A stretch of DNA of 64,000 nucleotides. Origin: Chrysomallon squamiferum. Its lineage: Eukaryota > Mollusca > Gastropoda > Neomphalida > Peltospiridae. The translations under genes and the position numbers were made by a program. Shown in pieces: positions 14,301 through 29,300 of this stretch (positions are counted from its first letter, which is position 1; each line of letters opens with the position of its first letter). The notes beneath the pieces are model-generated. The model was not told where the DNA came from, did no database searches, and saw only the letters and a program-made list of their open reading frames with translations. The stretch is from assembly GCA_012295275.1 (NCBI GenBank), contig CM022665.1, forward strand, positions 43,283,152-43,347,151, in the 5' to 3' direction.

Positions 14301-17300
14301 TCATGGATTTCATGGATTTCATGGACTCATCATCTCCAACTGAAAATGATTCAAAGGTTTCCAGTGAAATTAACATTTACCTCAGTGAACCTCTAGAACA
14401 CCAGTATTTAGACTGGAAGATTCACCAGTCAAAATTTCCCATTCTGGCTAATGTTGTTTCAGAACATTTACAAATTCCAGCAACTTCAGATACAGTAGAG
14501 CACCTATTTGGTGTCACTGAACAGGACTTGCTAAAAGGTGCAGTCTTTGACATACTGATGTTTGTGAAATGTAAAAAGAATTTCAAATGTAGTAACAACT
14601 GTCAAAACAGAACTACTGTGACTTTGTACTTCCTCCAATTTTTTTCATGAGTTAAATATTTAGTACTGTCCATAAAAAGAAAATATTCATAAATAGAAAT
14701 ATATCCATAAATGCAGAATTCTAAAAACCTAACACTGTGGTGACTGGTTTCATATTCATGGATTTTAAATATTAATTCAACTCAGAATTAACATGAAAAC
14801 ATTTCTGAATCTTAAAATTCATAGTTTCTTTATTATTTCTCTAGAGAATTAATTTAATTTTTATTATGTACATTAAATATTTATTTGTTACCAATTACTG
14901 TCTCTGTAAATGTTAAACCTTTATTCTTAATTATTCTGTGACATAAAGGTCAGACAGCATTAATGTGTATGAAAAATGACAGATTCTGGAAGGTTGAGCT
15001 ATTTTCTATAGGTTAACAGGGAAAAATCAAAAATTAAATTTTAGCAGGAAACATTTCTAATAATTCAAAGACCTACTGCCTTTCTGAATGCAAAAAAGAA
15101 TACATATAAATATATGCACTGTATGTTTTAAAATATTATTTGTCATGGCTAATGAAAATAGAATAATTTATATATTTTTTATGTTTTCATTAAATAATCA
15201 CCAGTTTGCTGTAATTAATCATATTCATAATAAGAAAAACCCAACAAAACAACATTTTTCCTACACTTTTTTTTTTCTTCAAAATTCCAAGATGTGTAAG
15301 AATAAATAAAACTTACCTATAATATAAAAATATAAATATTTCAAAGCATCAGGAATTCGCATATTCAGAACTATCAATCTCACAAAATCAGCCATGTTGG
15401 TGTCAAAGTATCACAGAAAAGAGCATCCAATCTTCCACTCAATCTGTGACACCGAAGACAATTTAGGATCAAGAAAGACTTCATATTTGTTAGTATCACA
15501 GCCAGACTTAAAACAAGATAACCCTGCCACAAAGCTCAATACTGTATTGATAACCAAGCCTAGCCCCCATGGACACACACACACACAGTGTGGTCATTTT
15601 CTTCTGAACTGCATACAGCAAATACAGAAATGTCAGACTGTGCCAGGCAGAGTAGAGCTGCAGTTGACAATAATACACTGCCAGTTGGAACCAGTCCACA
15701 AACAGTGAGAGTTTCCTTGCTAGGGAAAGTGGAACAAACAGGAGTTCACATGTTTGACAGAACCGAAAGTGCAGCTGTGTTATTTATGTACTTCTGTTAT
15801 TTACATACAATGGTGTGTTTTACATTATGTCATGCAAGAGAGATAAATAAACGCATAAAACTTTAAAAAGTCCATTAAGAGGTATCTGTAATAAGGAATC
15901 TCGTATTTCTATTTATGGCCCATTCCACTCTTAAACGACCCTTCTGTGAAAACATCCCTCCCTTTATACTCCTTTCATTATTATGAAAAATAAATGACCC
16001 CTTTTTAAAATTAAAAAAATAATAATTTATAAATGTTTTTTCCAAAATTATTATTTAAAAAAAAAAAAAAAAAATAATAATAATAATAAATAAATAAATA
16101 AATAAATAAAAAAAAAAAAAAAAAGCCAATACACAGGAAAAAATATATAACCTTGCAGAATAATAATTTTTTAATGGTTTTATGCCAGCTGTTTTCATTT
16201 CTGATACGTGGATCACAGAATGTGATATATGACTTTTAAAATTGAGATGCCTGTAAACTCTCCATGACTAATATCAAAGTGACATTATTGCTCATTTACT
16301 TCCTCTCCCAGTCAGAAATGTTCCTGTAACAAAACCACGCATAATGCATCAAAGGAAGTATTAGCAAGAATCATGTGCCTGTAATTTGCTTAATTCCCAC
16401 ATTATTAAATACATTTTTTCTTTTTACATGAACAATACTCAAAATGCATTTCAAATAATGGTAATGACAAAGATCAAATTTGTAAAAATGTTTTTCAAAT
16501 TACTTTTTTAATAATGACAATAAAGATCAATAAAATATTCTGCTTCACATTTTACACCTGTTTGTTAAATAATTATTTAGGAATAAAAAATTTAAACCTT
16601 CTATATAAAAAAAAAAAAGAAATATTAGTATTTGATTTTTGATATGGTTATAACATGTGAAGTGTAATTCTAATAATAATAATAATAATTATAAAATAAA
16701 TTAACAAAATCAACACAATGAATTACACTTGTTGTGGTTTCTGTAGGCTTAAATTTGTTTCAGGATTTGTATGCAAACAAGTGTATTTGAGGTATTTTGT
16801 ACACCTGCGTGTGAACTGATAGAATGGAATTTTACAGACAATATCAAACATGCAACAATGCATAAAAGGTTTGTCATACAGGTTTTCTGAAACCATTGTG
16901 AACTTACTAGCCTTGTTTTATTCAAAATACCTTGAAAAAACAAGAAAAACCAAAACAAAGAATGACTTTAAAACATTTAAAAATTAGAAAAAAAATAAAA
17001 AAATAAAAACCAGCTATTTACAATTTCTCAGTAAAAACAACAAAACAAACCAGAAAAAAATAAAATAATAAAGAAAGAAAAATAAAATTAAAAAAAATAA
17101 AACTAAAAATGCTTTTCAAATAGTGAGTCACAATTTTTTTAGAGCAGATTTCAGATATTATGAAATTCTATACTTTTAAAATTTGTATTTATGTAATACT
17201 GTTGTTGTTTTTTAACTGTTATTTAAAAAATAAAATAATAACATAAAAGCCAGCATTTTTCACTTTCTTGTAAAAATAATTCTTGGATTAATTATCAACA

Positions 17301-20300
17301 AATTTAATTCTTTATAGAATTGCAAATCTTAAACTTTGACTAATATGAATTGTTAATAACACACACACCCACACACAGACACACACCCATACACAGACAC
17401 ACACCCATACACACACACACATTACTCATACAAGTGTGTGTACTATGACCTCCCTCTCTCTGCTTTAAAATTTTTCTACAACCAGGCACCACCACCACCT
17501 ACAACAATTTAAATTTTTACAACATGTTGCTTTTCTACACAATAAACACATCCTTTCTTGTAATTTCTAAGCCCTGTTACCATCATCTGTTTTCACTTTG
17601 TGCAGTTTTTCATTCATTTGTTTTTTCCTGAATATTTCTATCCTTAGAATGCCAGAAATTAGTACAATGCTTATTTGTATTATTGGTAAACATTTTAGGC
17701 TGTCAGAACAACTGTATAGCCAGGTTGGCCTGTCATTTTATTCTGACAATCCTTAAAAAAATTAATACTGTTACCAATAAAAAATCTTCAATTTGGAGTT
17801 GCCATCAAAATGAACCCAGTTACAAATAAATATATACATTTCAACAAATCTCAACAAATTGTATTTTCACAGGAGCAAAAAATGTGGATAACTATTTTCA
17901 TGCATTTTAAAACAACATGAAACATAGGTATTTACTAGTATTTTATCACTGTGACACTGTACATATTTTTAATGAAATAGTATAGGCTGTCCCATACTTG
18001 TGGAATCCTGATTAATTCATATTTTCAATCATTAATATTTTGTTGCAGTTATTTTTCATCATGTCTTTACTATTGAATTTGAATTTATATATGAAAGAAT
18101 AGTGACTGATAAATTTAGAACAGTTTACTCTAATTCGAACCATTACTTTTCTATGATTTTTGATACCTGTATAATCAATGTCTATAAAATCATTAGTGAT
18201 TTAATTATTTTATAAAAACAAAAATAACGAAATCAAAATGTAGGAAATGGATAAGATAATGGACTATTCAATTGTTCTCAGGAACTGACAGATCATAACT
18301 AATCTATTCCAGACGGCATTATTTTGAAAACAATGACACTGGCAGAGTGGTCAGTCCTCTGGGACATCACTCTTTAATGGTTAAGATATTACACAAAGGA
18401 AAATTGATGTAGTTATGAACTCAAGACTAAAAATTCATTACCATGAAATCATGTATTTAAAAAAAAAAAAAATATGAAAGAAAAATATGAATATAGAAGG
18501 AATCAAAATGAAAAAAAAAAAAAAAACAGATGAAGATAAAAATGTTTTTGTTATATCATTATTTTTATTTATTTTTTCTTTTGCCAAGAGATCAGCATTG
18601 AAAACATAAAATAAAAAATTGAATCTTGAATGTTAAATATGAAGTTCTTTGATCTGTTGATAATATTATCAGGTGCATGAAGACATTTCAATTCAAAATT
18701 TAGGAAATAAACAAAATCTGTTATAAATGAAACAAATGTTTTTACAAAAAATTTTTCTTAAGTCTAAAAATGTTCTACTCCTGAAAACTGCTATTTTCAT
18801 TTTAAATGATTTATGTTACCAATAAAAAAAAATTTGTCTTCAGTTCAAAGATCAACAAAAAAAACCCTATTATCTACACTTAACAACCATGTTATCATCC
18901 TGCTGACATTTTTTTCTCCCTATTTTTAATTTAACCAATTGTTTTTAAGCCTAGCATTTTATCAAGAGAAGATTTCACATCAGATCTTAAAAAATGGGCA
19001 AAAAAAAAAAAAAAAAATTGAGTGCCTTATCTCTCACAAACAGCAAAAGAAACAGAATCCTAGTGTGGGGGAGTGAAAACTGTCAGTTTGGGGGTAGCTG
19101 TTTTGTAGTCCATCAAGGTAATTAAAGAGCTGAAGATTAACGAGTATTTATTTTCAGGTGAATTCCAGGTGGAATGATTAGGAGAAAGAAAAACTGAACA
19201 TCTAAAAAAAACAGTGTCATATGACTTCATTTATCATAAGCTGACCATGCTGTTTCTTAGTAATACTAATTAGTTACCCGTCAGTCTGTACGTCAGTCTG
19301 TACGTTGTTTTTTTAAAATTACTACATTACATTTCTCAGTCTACATGCTATTTTTCTAAAGAAACATGTAACAGCTATTAAGTATTTTACCAGTCTCAAT
19401 TTCTGGGAAGAAAAAAAAAAGTAAATGAAAAGGTTCATTCATCAAGATAGTCTTTCACCTTTGGGACAAACAAATTTGCTGACAGGACCAGATTCTTCGA
19501 ATGACTCGACTAAACAGCGATGTAGATATGTGTTTAATAGACTTTCTGATCTGAAGCACGAATCCAGACACAATTTGTAACACAAAACTAATGATGAAAG
19601 GCTTTGGAAACTGAAACTCAATAAACTTTTATCTATTAAATGTTTTTTTTTTTTTGTCTTCTTCAGCTTCTCTCAACCTCTGATTAGAAACAGTATGCTC
19701 CTGAAGGAAGATTTATTGAATTAACTAATTCATTTTTTTTTTTTTTTTTTTTTTAACTGGAAGAATGGCCTGTTTTGCAATGATCAGAATGAAGGCTGGA
19801 TGGATCTGTCCCTTAGAAAAACCCAGATGGCAACTGTTAGTTCTAGCCAGGGGCTGGTTTATTAAAAAGCATTTTATGTCTTTGCCAATTAAATATCCTT
19901 AGGTGCTTATTAATGTGAATGGATGATATCTGCTAGTAATAAACTTCAATTTTTTCATATCACAATTACTCACTGACACCTAATAAGAATATTAAAATCT
20001 GTTTGTTCATTCTATCATTCATCATTTACTACTCATTCATTCATTTCTGTTATTTTATTTGAATTTGGAAATGATTCAGCTGATTAGATTACAAATAATA
20101 ACACTTTAAATGTATTTAAGTGTTTTGATGTTCAGAATAAAAGAATGAATTCAAAACCAAGTCTTACATCAGACCAGTGTCCCTCACAACCTGTGCAGTT
20201 CCACATGAATGCTTTAGCCTTTACACTGCAGAGAATATATTGATTTTTTCCACAAAGCAACATGTACTAATAACACACAAAATGTGTATTTAATCTTCCA

Positions 20301-23300
20301 ACAAATGAAATAACTAATAATCCTTTAACCACTTTTCATGTATCAAAAGAGGTTTTCGAAAGAACTATCATTCAAAATAGTAAGTTAAAATCATGAATAA
20401 TTCATAAGATACTTCTTACACTGCATTTCAGTAATGTTCAACTTAAAGCTTTCAGAATCTCAGTAATTCTGGAAGATCAAAATTTTAAAAGACATGCTGC
20501 AAATATACTGCCACAATAACCGCAATATGCCTTAAGTAGAAGTACAGTAATTCATTCATTTAGGTCAGTCCATTTAAATTTATGACTGGAAAAATGAAAG
20601 TGTCAAAACAGATATATTTAGAAAAAACACATATCATTCTGACATTGAAATGAAAAAAGATATAAATTATACTGGAAAAAAAAAACAAAGAATTTAAAAG
20701 CTAAAAAAAAATATTGGTGAGAGTGCCATTCGACAAAATTGCCTGAAACTTAACCAGAAAAAGAAAAGCATTTTTTTTTTTTTAAATTTAATTGGTTGTT
20801 GTTTTTGTGTGGGAAGCAGAGCAGAGCTATCTACCAGAAAACCACCATACAAAAAAAAAAAATTCTGTCATGGATTCAAACTCTTCAGTATATTACTACT
20901 ACATTAAAGCTAATAATGGCGAAGAAGCATCCACCATACTGAAAATGAATAACGTGATACTGGAGATAAACATCTTATAATTTTACTCTGCTGTGGCATC
21001 TCTCAACTTCAGAATCTGTCTGGAAAGTGTCTGCTTTGATAAAACTTTAATATGAGTGTTGATCTTATTAACATGATGGTATCTGCTTGGAGGTGTCCTA
21101 TCACCTGCTGAAATCTACTAGTTGTAGAGCCTCTGTTCCAGACCTATACTAATTCATGGCAGCTGGGTTCCTTTTTTCTTCTTTCTACGTGGTTTTAAAG
21201 ATCTATCAAATGTCATTCTAGCACATCTGATGTGTTGGAAATTGTGTTGCCTACCTTTAGGTCAGGTATTAAAAAATGCTTCTTCACCTGTTTAGAAATT
21301 TATCTGTACAAACATCTTTCTAACCATATTCAGTAACAACATCATCAGCAAAATGTGTTTACATTTCTGAACATAAAAGGAAGGGATAACAGCTCAGTAT
21401 TTCCAACACAACCAGAGACATTATTTGTCCCAGGACCAATCCCAAACAGTGCACCATTTGTGCTATATCCTATCTTGGCTTGCATGCAAAATATATCATT
21501 ACATGTCTATGGAAAAATATATTAATAATAATAATAATAATAAAAAACGGAGACAAAGATGAAAAAAAAAAGAAATAAATAATATAAAGTATAATTATAT
21601 ACAAATAATATTTAAACTTAAAAAGACATACTGCACAACATTTTTTTATAAAAAAATGTTTTATTGCTGGTAGATTTGTATATCCCTCTTTCCCCGAAAA
21701 ACAACATCTAAATATAATCATATTTTAAAGTGATTCTGCATGTGAATCAACAATACCTGCTATTTTAGAATGAATCCAATGCCAACTGCAGCTGTAAGAA
21801 AATAAAGATGAGAGTAAAGTGTATCATGATAAATGGTCCCAAGGGTCCAGAAAGTATGAAGGTGATGAAAAGTCATCTGTATGACCAGGCTCTGGAGGCT
21901 GTCCACTACAGACAAGTTTGGACAAGGTAAAGAAAAGGTCAGAACACCAGTAATCATCTTGCATCAACACACCTGTAAGCTCTTAAACACCAACTTAAAA
22001 GTCAAAACTGGTTTTGATTTAAATGATTACAGGGCAGGTGAACATATACACCTTGACAAGAAAAACCTGTGGCTCTGATTTACTGTTCTGAACATTTTAG
22101 AAATTATTTTCTTTACTATGTATTTCATACTAAGACTTCAACTTTTTATGAAGATCTATCCCCCTTTTTTTTCTTTTTTTTTATACCAATTATTTATCAT
22201 ACCTGATATTTTGTCCAATGTAGCAGAATAAGAAAACAAACACCACAACCCACCGCCCCCAAAAAATAACCCCAAAACAAAAAGTTTTTCCTCAGGGCTA
22301 CCATGGAAATAAGAGTTTTCACTTTCTTGTGCTATATATATTTTTTTTTTCAAAATTATCTATGTGTTTTCATTATTTTACAAAATAAATAAAATAAAAT
22401 CTCCCAAACAATGATTAATAGGTTATATAATGTACACAAAATATAATTCTTGCCATCAGATTACAATTAGTGTTTATTTATTTTATGTTGGTAAGAAGAC
22501 TGAAAGGATTGTTAAAAATGTTGTGTTCACTTTTAGGGCAAATTTTTTTAATCTAAACCCAGGTGAATCAACAAATTGCATTTTATTTTCACAAAGCTAA
22601 AGATGGTTAATTTCACAATTTGAAGTTTGCTTTCGGAAGCCTACAGATAACAAAAAAGCTTGGTGAAAATTATACAGGCTCTGTTAAAGATCTTAAGGGT
22701 TTATTTCTCACTCTTTTAAAAGTTTTTATGAATTCTTTTTCCCCTTATTTTTGCACAAATTTTGTGCTTTGCTTTTAGATGGTTGGATTTTTGTTTTACA
22801 TAAATTATGAAAAGTCAGTTTCAGAGATATGATAATTTCCTTTCAAAGACTGTGATTAATATTAAGCTAATATCAGTAAATGCTTTTTCTTTTCACTTAC
22901 ACACACAACTATATGATTAAGCTGTAGACCATAGAGTTTGATCGGTGCAACATTACCAATAAATCAATGTAGTTAACTGACCATAGCCATAAAGAACAGA
23001 GACTGACCATGAACTGTCTGCCAGACCGATAATGAATCCACAAATTAGTTCAATGGTCCACATATCCTGATAAGCTGTGACTGTATAATCACAATAATTT
23101 CTCTTGCTGCTACACATGTTTGTTCATGCATGTTTCTTTTCACAAATTAGTTACACAGCACTAGATGACTGATGCAGGTTTCACTGAATAAAAAATAAAA
23201 AAATTGTTTGGGCAATCCATGAATGAAGAGACTATGCAAGTTATATTAATACCTGTATTTAACAGTTAATATTTTATTTCAAGCACAGTGGTCTCCCAAC

Positions 23301-26300
23301 CAACCATGACTTTGTGTATCAAATGCTGATGTGAATGGTTTTATTAAAAAAGATGCATACAAAAGATCACTTGCATGTAACTGATATAAGCATCCATGAA
23401 TTGGGATTGGCAGGTTTCAGCTTAGCAAGTTAGTCTTTGCATTACAGAATGAAACAACTGGCATCTAATAATTATACTCAGATATAATAAAATCATACAT
23501 ACACACACCATTCTTATACCTACCTAACTCATGAATGCTGTAATTCCACCAATATACTTGAAGTCAAGATCACTGCAGTAATTCCACGATCTGCTTAATA
23601 GTTATGAAGTACAAGGTTGGAACACATATAAGCTCAGCTCCAGCAAATCAGAAAAATGATAAGAATGCAACTATGATAACTTAACCTGCTCAGACAACAA
23701 CAGGCAAATTACAATACATTTGCCAAACCTTCTTACTTACAGAATAGCATTATCAAATAAATCTCACTTCTGAATGTCTAAAAACATACTGATAGACCAT
23801 TTCTGAATTCAGCCCTGACAATAAGGAAGAAACAGTCCATTAGTAAAACCAGCAGTCAGTTTTACCTTGATTTAGTGTAATTGTCTTCCAAGGTATTAAC
23901 AATTCTGACCTACTTTCTAACCCTGTAGGTGTGGAACTCATAATACAGGTCAAGTATTTTGTAGATAAACCAGACAGAATTAAACACAAATGTTGCCATT
24001 AATATATTACTGGTTACAATGTTACAAGGTTACAAGTATTTACTTTTTAACATGTTTTATCATGGTTTATGAGCTAAAAATATAAAAACAAAAACAAATA
24101 AATAATAAAAATAAATAAATTTAAAATACCAATAATTCTGATATTTATTTATTTTATGCAAGCTGTAATCAAAAGCAAAATATTACAGATAAAAATAATA
24201 AATGGGTTTTGTTGTTTTACAGTCTACAAGCAGAACCTGAATTTTGATTTTTGTAATTAGCTGTAGATTTTTTTCAGCCAAATTATATGAACAGAAGTAA
24301 ACTTTTTCAAATTTATAAAACAATGCAACAATTTCAAAACATAAAAGCATGGTTGCAATTCAGTTAAAAAGACAATTTTTTCATACCAAACGGGTAATTT
24401 TCCTAACAGGAGCTTCAGCATATGTAGGTGTATGAATGTGTGTATTATGTATGCATGCTTTCATTTGCACTCTATATAGCTGCTATAACATTAACACTTT
24501 CATCTGGGTAAGAAACCTAATAACCATCAAAATAAAAATTTGCAGTAGTGTTGTTAAGCATTGAACATTCCAAGACATCAACAAAACCCTCAGCAATAAT
24601 ACTCTAATAACATCTACTCTGACATAAGCTTTTACTTTGTGGCTGACATGACATTGACCTATCAGCTATTAACCCTGCTAAATACAGTTTTATTACCTTA
24701 CATCACACCTTTCTCCATGCATCAAAAGCTGCAGGTGCTTCATGAGAAAATCTGTCTGACCTATGGAAAAGAAGTTCATCTTGATCTCACAGTAAACAGC
24801 AAATCCTGATTAACAACTAAATGTCAGTAACAACATAAATCAAAATTATAAACAATGAACAAAATAATACAGGATCAAACCATTGTCACCACCCCTCCAA
24901 ACAAAAAAAAAAAAATAATAATAATAATAAAAAGGATAAGAAAAATATGTCATCCTCAAAATCTAATTTCCTAACTTATCTTATATATGGATCTATTGAT
25001 TTTCTTTGCTGAAAGAAGTTAATCATGTGAAATCAGAAACTTGGATCAGATGCAGTTTTTAATTTTATTTTAAACAAACTCAATTTCAGCTGGAAGGTTC
25101 TTTCAAGAGAACTCTGCTTTTGTTAAACCTGATAGCTTCATGTTTCAGTTGACAGACTTGATATATTTACATCCATCAAGACAAAACTGACTTTCCAACA
25201 AGAAATTTTCTATTAATATAAGCTTTCTTTTATTTGGAGAGAAATTATTTAAAGCTTTTTAATATTACAGAATCAAAATTGTTTATTTTTAATCCCCAAG
25301 ATAAACAAGTGAACTACCATGAACTACACAAACATTTTAAATAGGCTTATCCATGCATATGACCAAATCAATAAATTATTTTTAACAGCATGTGAACACA
25401 TTCACTAAACACAATCATAAACATATCAAGCAAAACAGACAACTGTAACATATGCCATCTGGTAATTCATGTAATTATGTCTTCTAGATGTTAAACAGAA
25501 TGTATTTGCTTATGAATTAGGCTTTCTTATTAATATTTGTGGGTTTTTTTTATTTTTTTTTTTTTATTTATTTATTTAAATACTTAATTATTATTGTAGA
25601 ACTTGATTTTTTTGTTAATTGCTTGTTGCTTGGAGCTCATCTTCAGAAAACAAATAATTTTTTTTTTTTTTTTGAAATGGTCATCCTATATGCTTTAATG
25701 ATTCTTATACAGGTTAATGGTGTAATACTAAACAGCTGGTAAAAATAAAATTACTATGAACAATTTAATTGGACAACAATCTCAACTCAACATGCAAACT
25801 AGCTAAAATATGGACAGCTAAGTTGAAATAATTTTAGATAAGACATATTATGGATAACAGTACACCTTGGACAATGATTATATGAAATTATTTAATAATA
25901 TTTAATGATGTGTCCACTGAGTTTAAAAGTAGTTACACAAAGTCAGGTAACAATTTTATCTGTAGTGGTGTTACATAACTAAATATTACTAATGTATTGC
26001 TATTAATTCTAATGTGAAACCCAGTCTAATAATTTGTATTTATCTAGTATCTGTTCTTTATTACAAAAACAATTTTAAAAAATATCTCATCATGGCTCTG
26101 GGAATGAAGAACAAGTACAAGAACAACATTAAAAACAACAACAATAACAATAATTAAAAATAAAAATATAAAAATTTAACAATAAGACACATGCCTCTCA
26201 CTGTAAGCTTCCACACAATGAGAATTTACTAGAGTTGCATCTCTTATTGAATCATTTTACTTGCAGATTGAGCAATGCACTGAAAATAGTTTCACATACA

Positions 26301-29300
26301 GACATATGGCTCTGTCACTTATATGAACATGTACATCACGTAGTAAACTGCAGTAAGGCAATAAACGTACAGATAATGACCGAAAGCCACATGCATGTTC
26401 AGCATCGTTCTAAAACCTCGTCACTCTTCACATTGCACACAGTTGAATGGATCGGTTGCATGTCTTAGTAAACTGGTCTTTGGTGGATGGGTTTGACTTA
26501 ATTCTGGCATACTTCCATTAGATAACTATTCATGCATTCCTGCTATGGGCACTTCCAACTTTGCTCAAGATCTCTTCACCACATGAAGCTTGTCTTCACA
26601 AACATGGGATTGCTTTTATCTTCAGATATTTGGGACAAGTAAATCGAGGCAAGGATAGTCAGAATCAACTAGTCAGTTTCTTATCAGTGTTATTTCATAC
26701 ACTTTTTAATCACTGACACATGTGAATATATTATGAAATAGTTCTGCAACTGCAATTATTATTTTCCTGTCTGTAGGAAGGCATATACAACAGAACCGGC
26801 AACAGTAACTTGTCAGGCGAAACATACATTTTAAAAGGGGCATTTTCCCAAAAGAAAAAATTAAGTAAGTGAAAAAATAAATAAAACAATAAAAAGAACA
26901 TGAGAAATGTTGGATACATCTCCTAATTATGTAAAATAAAAAATATACACTTTAATACGGCTTGTAACAATGTAAATAACAGCAGGTATTTGGCACTTCA
27001 CATTTATTCAGATATTTGTTGGTTTTTTTCCCCTTCTTCCACTATTTTCAACTACTAGTAAGGATAACTATCTAAAGAAAACAAAAGTATTATCTTTGAT
27101 TGCATCAAGTTAACAAAGTCAGACATGCCTAGCAGCAACTGTCTGACATATTGCCAAGTCAACATATTTTTATTTTGTACCTGCTTGTTGTTGCAGAATT
27201 TAAAAAAAACATGCTTCCACATTTTTATTAATAATAAAAAGTTTTACATAAAATAATTTTACTCAGAGCAGTTATATACAATGATATGATTTGGGAAACT
27301 AATTACCACCTTTACATTATAACAACAACAACAACCATTACTGATTAACAGTGGATATATTATATATTTTACATAACTGCATGTAAGTGATATACTTTTC
27401 CAAAGTCATGAAAACACAGACTAACATCTGGTGCTTTCCATTTTGCAGTACTGGGGGTGGGGGAATGTGAGACACAGCAACTGGTTCAACAACAAAGAAT
27501 AAATCAACGAATGTTTAACGACACCCAAGCATGAACAACAGAATGGCTACTGGGTATCAGACTCATGTATGAAATTTATTTATAAAAAAAAAATAAAACA
27601 ATAAAATAGTATAAAATTTCAAAAGTTTATAAAATACTGGGTAAAAAGATCTGTGCAAAATGTAACTATGGTAAAACAAGGACTTAATTGTGTATATCAT
27701 ATATCAGGGCTTTCAACAACCAATTTATATACTTTTCTTTTTTATTGCTATTTTATTTATATATATAAAAAATAATAAAAATAAAAATAAAAATAAAATA
27801 TACATTGTACCAAAGTGTTTCTTTGTTTACCTGTATACCAGTAAATAGAAATGAAATATGGGAGCTTCACACTGTGAGGTTTTTGTTACAAATGCATTTA
27901 GCGTACAAAGACCCATTGAAAAGCAACATGGCTGGCTGCATTATCTAAATATTTATATTAAAGACCAGCTGTACACAAACTGGTATGAAAAAAAAAAAAC
28001 CCTGTTGTGTTCATACTTGGCTATTAAAACCACTTGTGTCTGTTTTATTAATCTAGGTTATCAATCCAACATATGCAGTTATGCAATAACTAAACATTTA
28101 AAAAACAAAATGTTAATATTATATAATTTTTTAAATTAATTCATTTTTTTTTTTTTTTTTTTTTTTTGGAGTGATGTAAATCTTCAGATCTCATGACTTT
28201 ATAAACTTTATTAGTACATGACTTGTTAAACACAAACCACAGTCAAATTATTAATATACAGGTAAACTCTCATATTATTTTTAATTAATTTTCACTTCTT
28301 TCATTTATTAGTAGAAACATTAATTTAGACACTGCCCCAATATGGTCTGGATTATACTGCTGAATATTTTACCTATAAATCACTATAAATTACTATAAAT
28401 CACAATTCCCCAAAATCTAAAATGCAGTCTATTTGTTCCAAAAGATTTTAGAAAAAAAAGAAGAAAAAAAAGATCATCCTTCATTTCTCTCTGATACATA
28501 TACACAGTGTACAAATAAGTACTTTTGAATCCAGCTCAATCCCTCACATACACGACAAAAAAAACAAATGGCACTGCTTACAAATGGGTTCAGTACTGTC
28601 ACAGTTTTAGGTATTAACATAATATATAGATTTAAAAGCCAAGTAAAAAACTTAGTAGTTAACCATTTGCAATAAATATTAACACAATAACTTATTGTAA
28701 GAGGACTAGTCTGGCAATAATTATACAACAGTATGCCTTTTATGAATTATCTCAATGAATTTTTTTTATATGTTATTTGTTATTTAATTACCATGTATCA
28801 TGTGTATTATTTTACCAGATAAATTTTAATTCAGCTTAACATCAGCACACTGGAATATTTTGTTACTTACACTTGGAACATAATGACATTGATTTTTGTT
28901 AAAGACATTAAACAGCGTCTGCAATATCTAAAATGTGAAGCTGCAAATAATTTTTATTGATTTTAGCCATCATCATAAAGCCTGAGACCCATTTAGTAAC
29001 ATGTCTCTAAATATAGCTTCAAATATTAAATACCAAACATGCACAATAAGCATGAACCCAACCACAACTATCTTCACTGTAACAAACTGTACACAGTTTT
29101 TTTAATAAACTAATAATTGAGAAAAAAAAAAACTTATTTATTTATATTTAATGCTTATTTGATTACTGTAACTGCATTTATCATACAACTGTAAAGAAGT
29201 TATTTATGGGGGAATAATTACTACTAGTTTTACGTTTTCAGCTGATAAGTACAGAAAAACATTTACACTTCTGTATATATATGCACGTTATGGACAAATG

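Larger units (their letters stand above)
7700..15410. other. Large AT-rich intronic interval
   Basis: Apart from the minisatellite, the hAT remnant and the weak exon candidate at 11.9 kb, I see only homopolymers (for example T28 at about 8323-8350), short (CA)n and unremarkable AT-rich sequence. An isolated GTAAGT donor (minus strand, 7867) follows an open stretch with the frame LEKLLFHIKVDAHFVTIIHK, but no acceptor supports it. Missing exons of the minus-strand gene may still hide here. Confidence 0.5.

Noticed and set aside
21000-21480. FADDVV-like word on the minus strand suggesting a LINE reverse transcriptase
   Set aside because: No further RT motifs in frame; the segment overlaps and abuts well-supported host exons, so the word is coincidental.
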